Source: Halieaceae bacterium UBA4438
GTDB taxonomy: Bacteria; Pseudomonadota; Gammaproteobacteria; Pseudomonadales; Halieaceae
Assembly: GCA_002390485.1 (NCBI GenBank)
Contig: DGPO01000114.1
Span: 1 to 23,127 of the forward strand
DNA length: 23,127 nucleotides
Direction of reading: 5' to 3'
A model generated the notes under the pieces. The model saw nothing but the letters and a program-made list of their open reading frames with translations. It was not told the origin of the DNA and searched no databases. The position numbers were made by a program, and so were the translations under genes. Positions 21,703-23,127 of this stretch are shown in pieces; position 1 is the first letter of the stretch; every line of letters starts with the position of its first letter.

Positions 21703-22851
21703 ATGACAAACAGCACCCCACTCGCGATAGGAATCGGGCCGCGCGTACGCCGGTCACCTTTTTTTGACTCAACCATAGACGCCGGTGTTCGGTCGTTCAC
21801 GATTTATAACCACATGTATTTGCCTGTGCATTTTGGCGATCCTTTGGCGGAATACTGGGGCATGGTCAATGGCGTCGTTTTAGCGGATCACTCGGTGCAG
21901 CGGCAGGTGGAAATTAAGGGGCCTGATGCCTTGGCGCTCACGCAGCTTTTGACGCCAAGAGACATCTCGACCTGCCCCGTGGGTCGAGGTCGCTATGTCG
22001 TTTTTTGTAACGATCAGGGCGGCATCATCAACGACGCTGTTTTGTTTCGCATGGCAGAGGACTGTTTTTGGTTGTCGCCGGGTGATGGCGACGTCATCTT
22101 GTGGGCGACAGGTCTCGCAATGGGCAAGGGCTTTGATGTTCAAGTCAGTGAGCCCGATGTGTCACCACTGCAACTGCAGGGTCCGGTTTCGCCCCACGTG
22201 GCAAAGAAGCTGTTTGGCGAGATTGCACTCACCTTAGGTTACTACCAGTGTGTTGAGCTTGAGCTGAATGATATTCCTGTCGTGCTGACGCGAACCGGCT
22301 GGAGTGGGGAGCTGGGCTATGAGATTTACTTGCTAGACCAAACGCGCGGCGCAGAGCTCTGGGACCTCATTATGGAGGCAGGAAAAGAGTACGGGATACT
22401 GCCGGCTTGCCCATCGCTAATGCGCAGTGTCGAGGGCGGAATCTTGTCGCACGGCTCGGACATTACGCCCTGTGATTCGCCATTCACTATTGGTCTTGAG
22501 CGACTCATGGACCTCGATAAACCGTCAGAGTTTATTGGCCGAGACGCGCTAAAGCGAATTGCGCGAGAAGGTACGCCGCGCAAGTTAGTCGGCGCCAATT
22601 TTGCAGGCGAGGCTATTGGTGGCAACGATAAGTTTTGGGATGTTTATTCCGACGGCGCGGTTGTTGGACACATTACCCGCTGCTGCTATTCACCGCGACT
22701 CGAGCACAATATCGCCCTGTTGAACGTCCCAACCGAGCTCGCAGAGCCCGGTACCCAAGTCCAACTCGATATTCGCGGCACGCTAGTGGACGCTGAAATC
22801 GCCGCGTTGCCCTGGTTTGAGTCCCATAAGAAAATCCCTGAGGGAATCTGA
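21703..22851 (+). CDS. DmdA/GcvT-like tetrahydrofolate-dependent methyltransferase (demethylase)
   Basis: 382-residue member of the aminomethyltransferase (GcvT) fold. It resembles dimethylsulfoniopropionate demethylase DmdA in several places: RRSPFFDSTIDAGVRSFTIY-NHMYLP near the start, GPDALALTQLLTPRDI, GFDVQVSEPDVSPLQLQGP, and CPSLMRSVEGGILSHGSDIT near residue 255. GWSGELGYEIY places Glu207 and Tyr209 where DmdA and GcvT bind folate. The reaction would be transfer of a methyl group from a small methylated substrate to tetrahydrofolate. DMSP is one candidate; glycine-betaine-like or O-methyl compounds are others, and several residues differ from Ruegeria DmdA. CCGGAG lies about 10 bases before the ATG. 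It is coupled by position to the MTHFR-like gene and followed by a formaldehyde dehydrogenase gene. Confidence 0.86.
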   Translation: MTNSTPLAIGIGPRVRRSPFFDSTIDAGVRSFTIYNHMYLPVHFGDPLAEYWGMVNGVVLADHSVQRQVEIKGPDALALTQLLTPRDISTCPVGRGRYVVFCNDQGGIINDAVLFRMAEDCFWLSPGDGDVILWATGLAMGKGFDVQVSEPDVSPLQLQGPVSPHVAKKLFGEIALTLGYYQCVELELNDIPVVLTRTGWSGELGYEIYLLDQTRGAELWDLIMEAGKEYGILPACPSLMRSVEGGILSHGSDITPCDSPFTIGLERLMDLDKPSEFIGRDALKRIAREGTPRKLVGANFAGEAIGGNDKFWDVYSDGAVVGHITRCCYSPRLEHNIALLNVPTELAEPGTQVQLDIRGTLVDAEIAALPWFESHKKIPEGI

Positions 22852-22869
22852 ACAGCTCGATGCAGGTTT

Positions 22870-22892
22870 GCACCCCCATTCTTCGCGGGTGC
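22870..22892 (+). repeat. hairpin after demethylase gene
   Basis: GCACCC/GGGTGC, six perfect pairs with an 11-base loop, begins 19 bases after the demethylase stop. There is no following T run, so it is at best a weak or factor-dependent terminator or an mRNA 3'-end stabiliser. Confidence 0.4.
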
Positions 22893-23032
22893 TTGGGTGC
22901 CAACCGGCCTGTTCGAGTTGACTGTCTGATCTTCGTATCGGCAGGTCGCCGATTTGCCCACGACCTCAGTTGTTTGTGCTGCGTGTTTCGTTGACGTAGT
23001 GTGAGAAAAAAGAAATAAGAAAGGGTGTAGAG

Positions 23033-23127
23033 ATGAAGAGTCGAGCAGCAGTTGCTTTTAAGGCAGGCGCCCCACTTGAGATAGCCGAGGTGGATGTTCA
23101 GGGGCCCCGCGCAGGCGAGGTCATGGT
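23033..23127 (+). CDS. frmA: S-(hydroxymethyl)glutathione dehydrogenase / class III alcohol dehydrogenase (3' end missing)
   Basis: Only the first 31 codons are present, read MKSRAAVAFKAGAPLEIAEV then DVQGPRAGEVMV. This is the well-conserved N-terminus of glutathione-dependent formaldehyde dehydrogenase, a zinc- and NAD-dependent enzyme that oxidises S-hydroxymethylglutathione to S-formylglutathione. AAGGG lies about 8 bases before the ATG. The gap from the demethylase gene is 181 bases, so it may have its own promoter. In this setting it fits removal of formaldehyde released in C1 metabolism. The catalytic and zinc residues lie outside the window. Confidence 0.85.
   Translation, partial: MKSRAAVAFKAGAPLEIAEVDVQGPRAGEVM

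Overview
The window looks like chromosome from an aerobic marine gammaproteobacterium, probably of the OM60/NOR5 (Halieaceae) type. The basis is gene content: stacked acyl-CoA dehydrogenases, a large TonB-dependent receptor, two photolyase/cryptochrome proteins, a DmdA-like demethylase and a SulP/BicA-like anion transporter. The taxonomic placement is inference. Genes are dense and ordinary in style, with many translationally coupled or overlapping ends. I see no phage, integrase, insertion sequence, CRISPR array, rRNA or tRNA.

Region by region. (1) 2-3493: three tandem acyl-CoA dehydrogenases; the first is cut by the window edge, and the last two look like the subunits of a heteromeric enzyme. 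(2) 3698-4384: a secreted protein of unknown function built from two similar halves, followed by a strong terminator. (3) 4547-7507: a light/DNA-repair block. An iron-sulfur (6-4)-type photolyase meets, tail to tail, a DASH-type cryptochrome/photolyase that is coupled to a tiny DUF2256 zinc-ribbon gene. (4) 7677-8786: an old-yellow-enzyme flavin oxidoreductase. (5) 8957-11980: a TonB-dependent receptor with an N-terminal carboxypeptidase-regulatory-like domain, plus terminator. (6) 12082-12552: an AT-rich control region with palindromes, a candidate 33-residue membrane protein and a terminator-like hairpin. (7) 12611-14712: a concentrative nucleoside transporter overlapping a 2-oxoglutarate/Fe(II) oxygenase by one base. 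(8) 14705-15616: an EamA-type exporter on the other strand.

(9) 15696-18926 is the most interesting block. A minus-strand operon runs from a small CaMKII-association-domain protein, which carries the HHSSAMPE signature of the recently recognised iota carbonic anhydrases, to a BicA-like SulP transporter and then an exported rhodanese. A gamma-class carbonic anhydrase homologue converges on its end. An OxyR-like LysR regulator, which lacks the peroxide-sensing cysteine, is divergent from its start. I read this as a bicarbonate/CO2-handling locus with two unrelated carbonic anhydrase families.

(10) 19987-23127: a one-carbon block. It holds an enoyl-CoA hydratase-like protein, a methylenetetrahydrofolate-reductase-like protein, a DmdA/GcvT-like folate-dependent demethylase and the start of glutathione-dependent formaldehyde dehydrogenase. 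Together these suggest removal of a methyl group from an osmolyte-like compound onto tetrahydrofolate, with later oxidation of the C1 unit. The true substrate is not settled by sequence alone.
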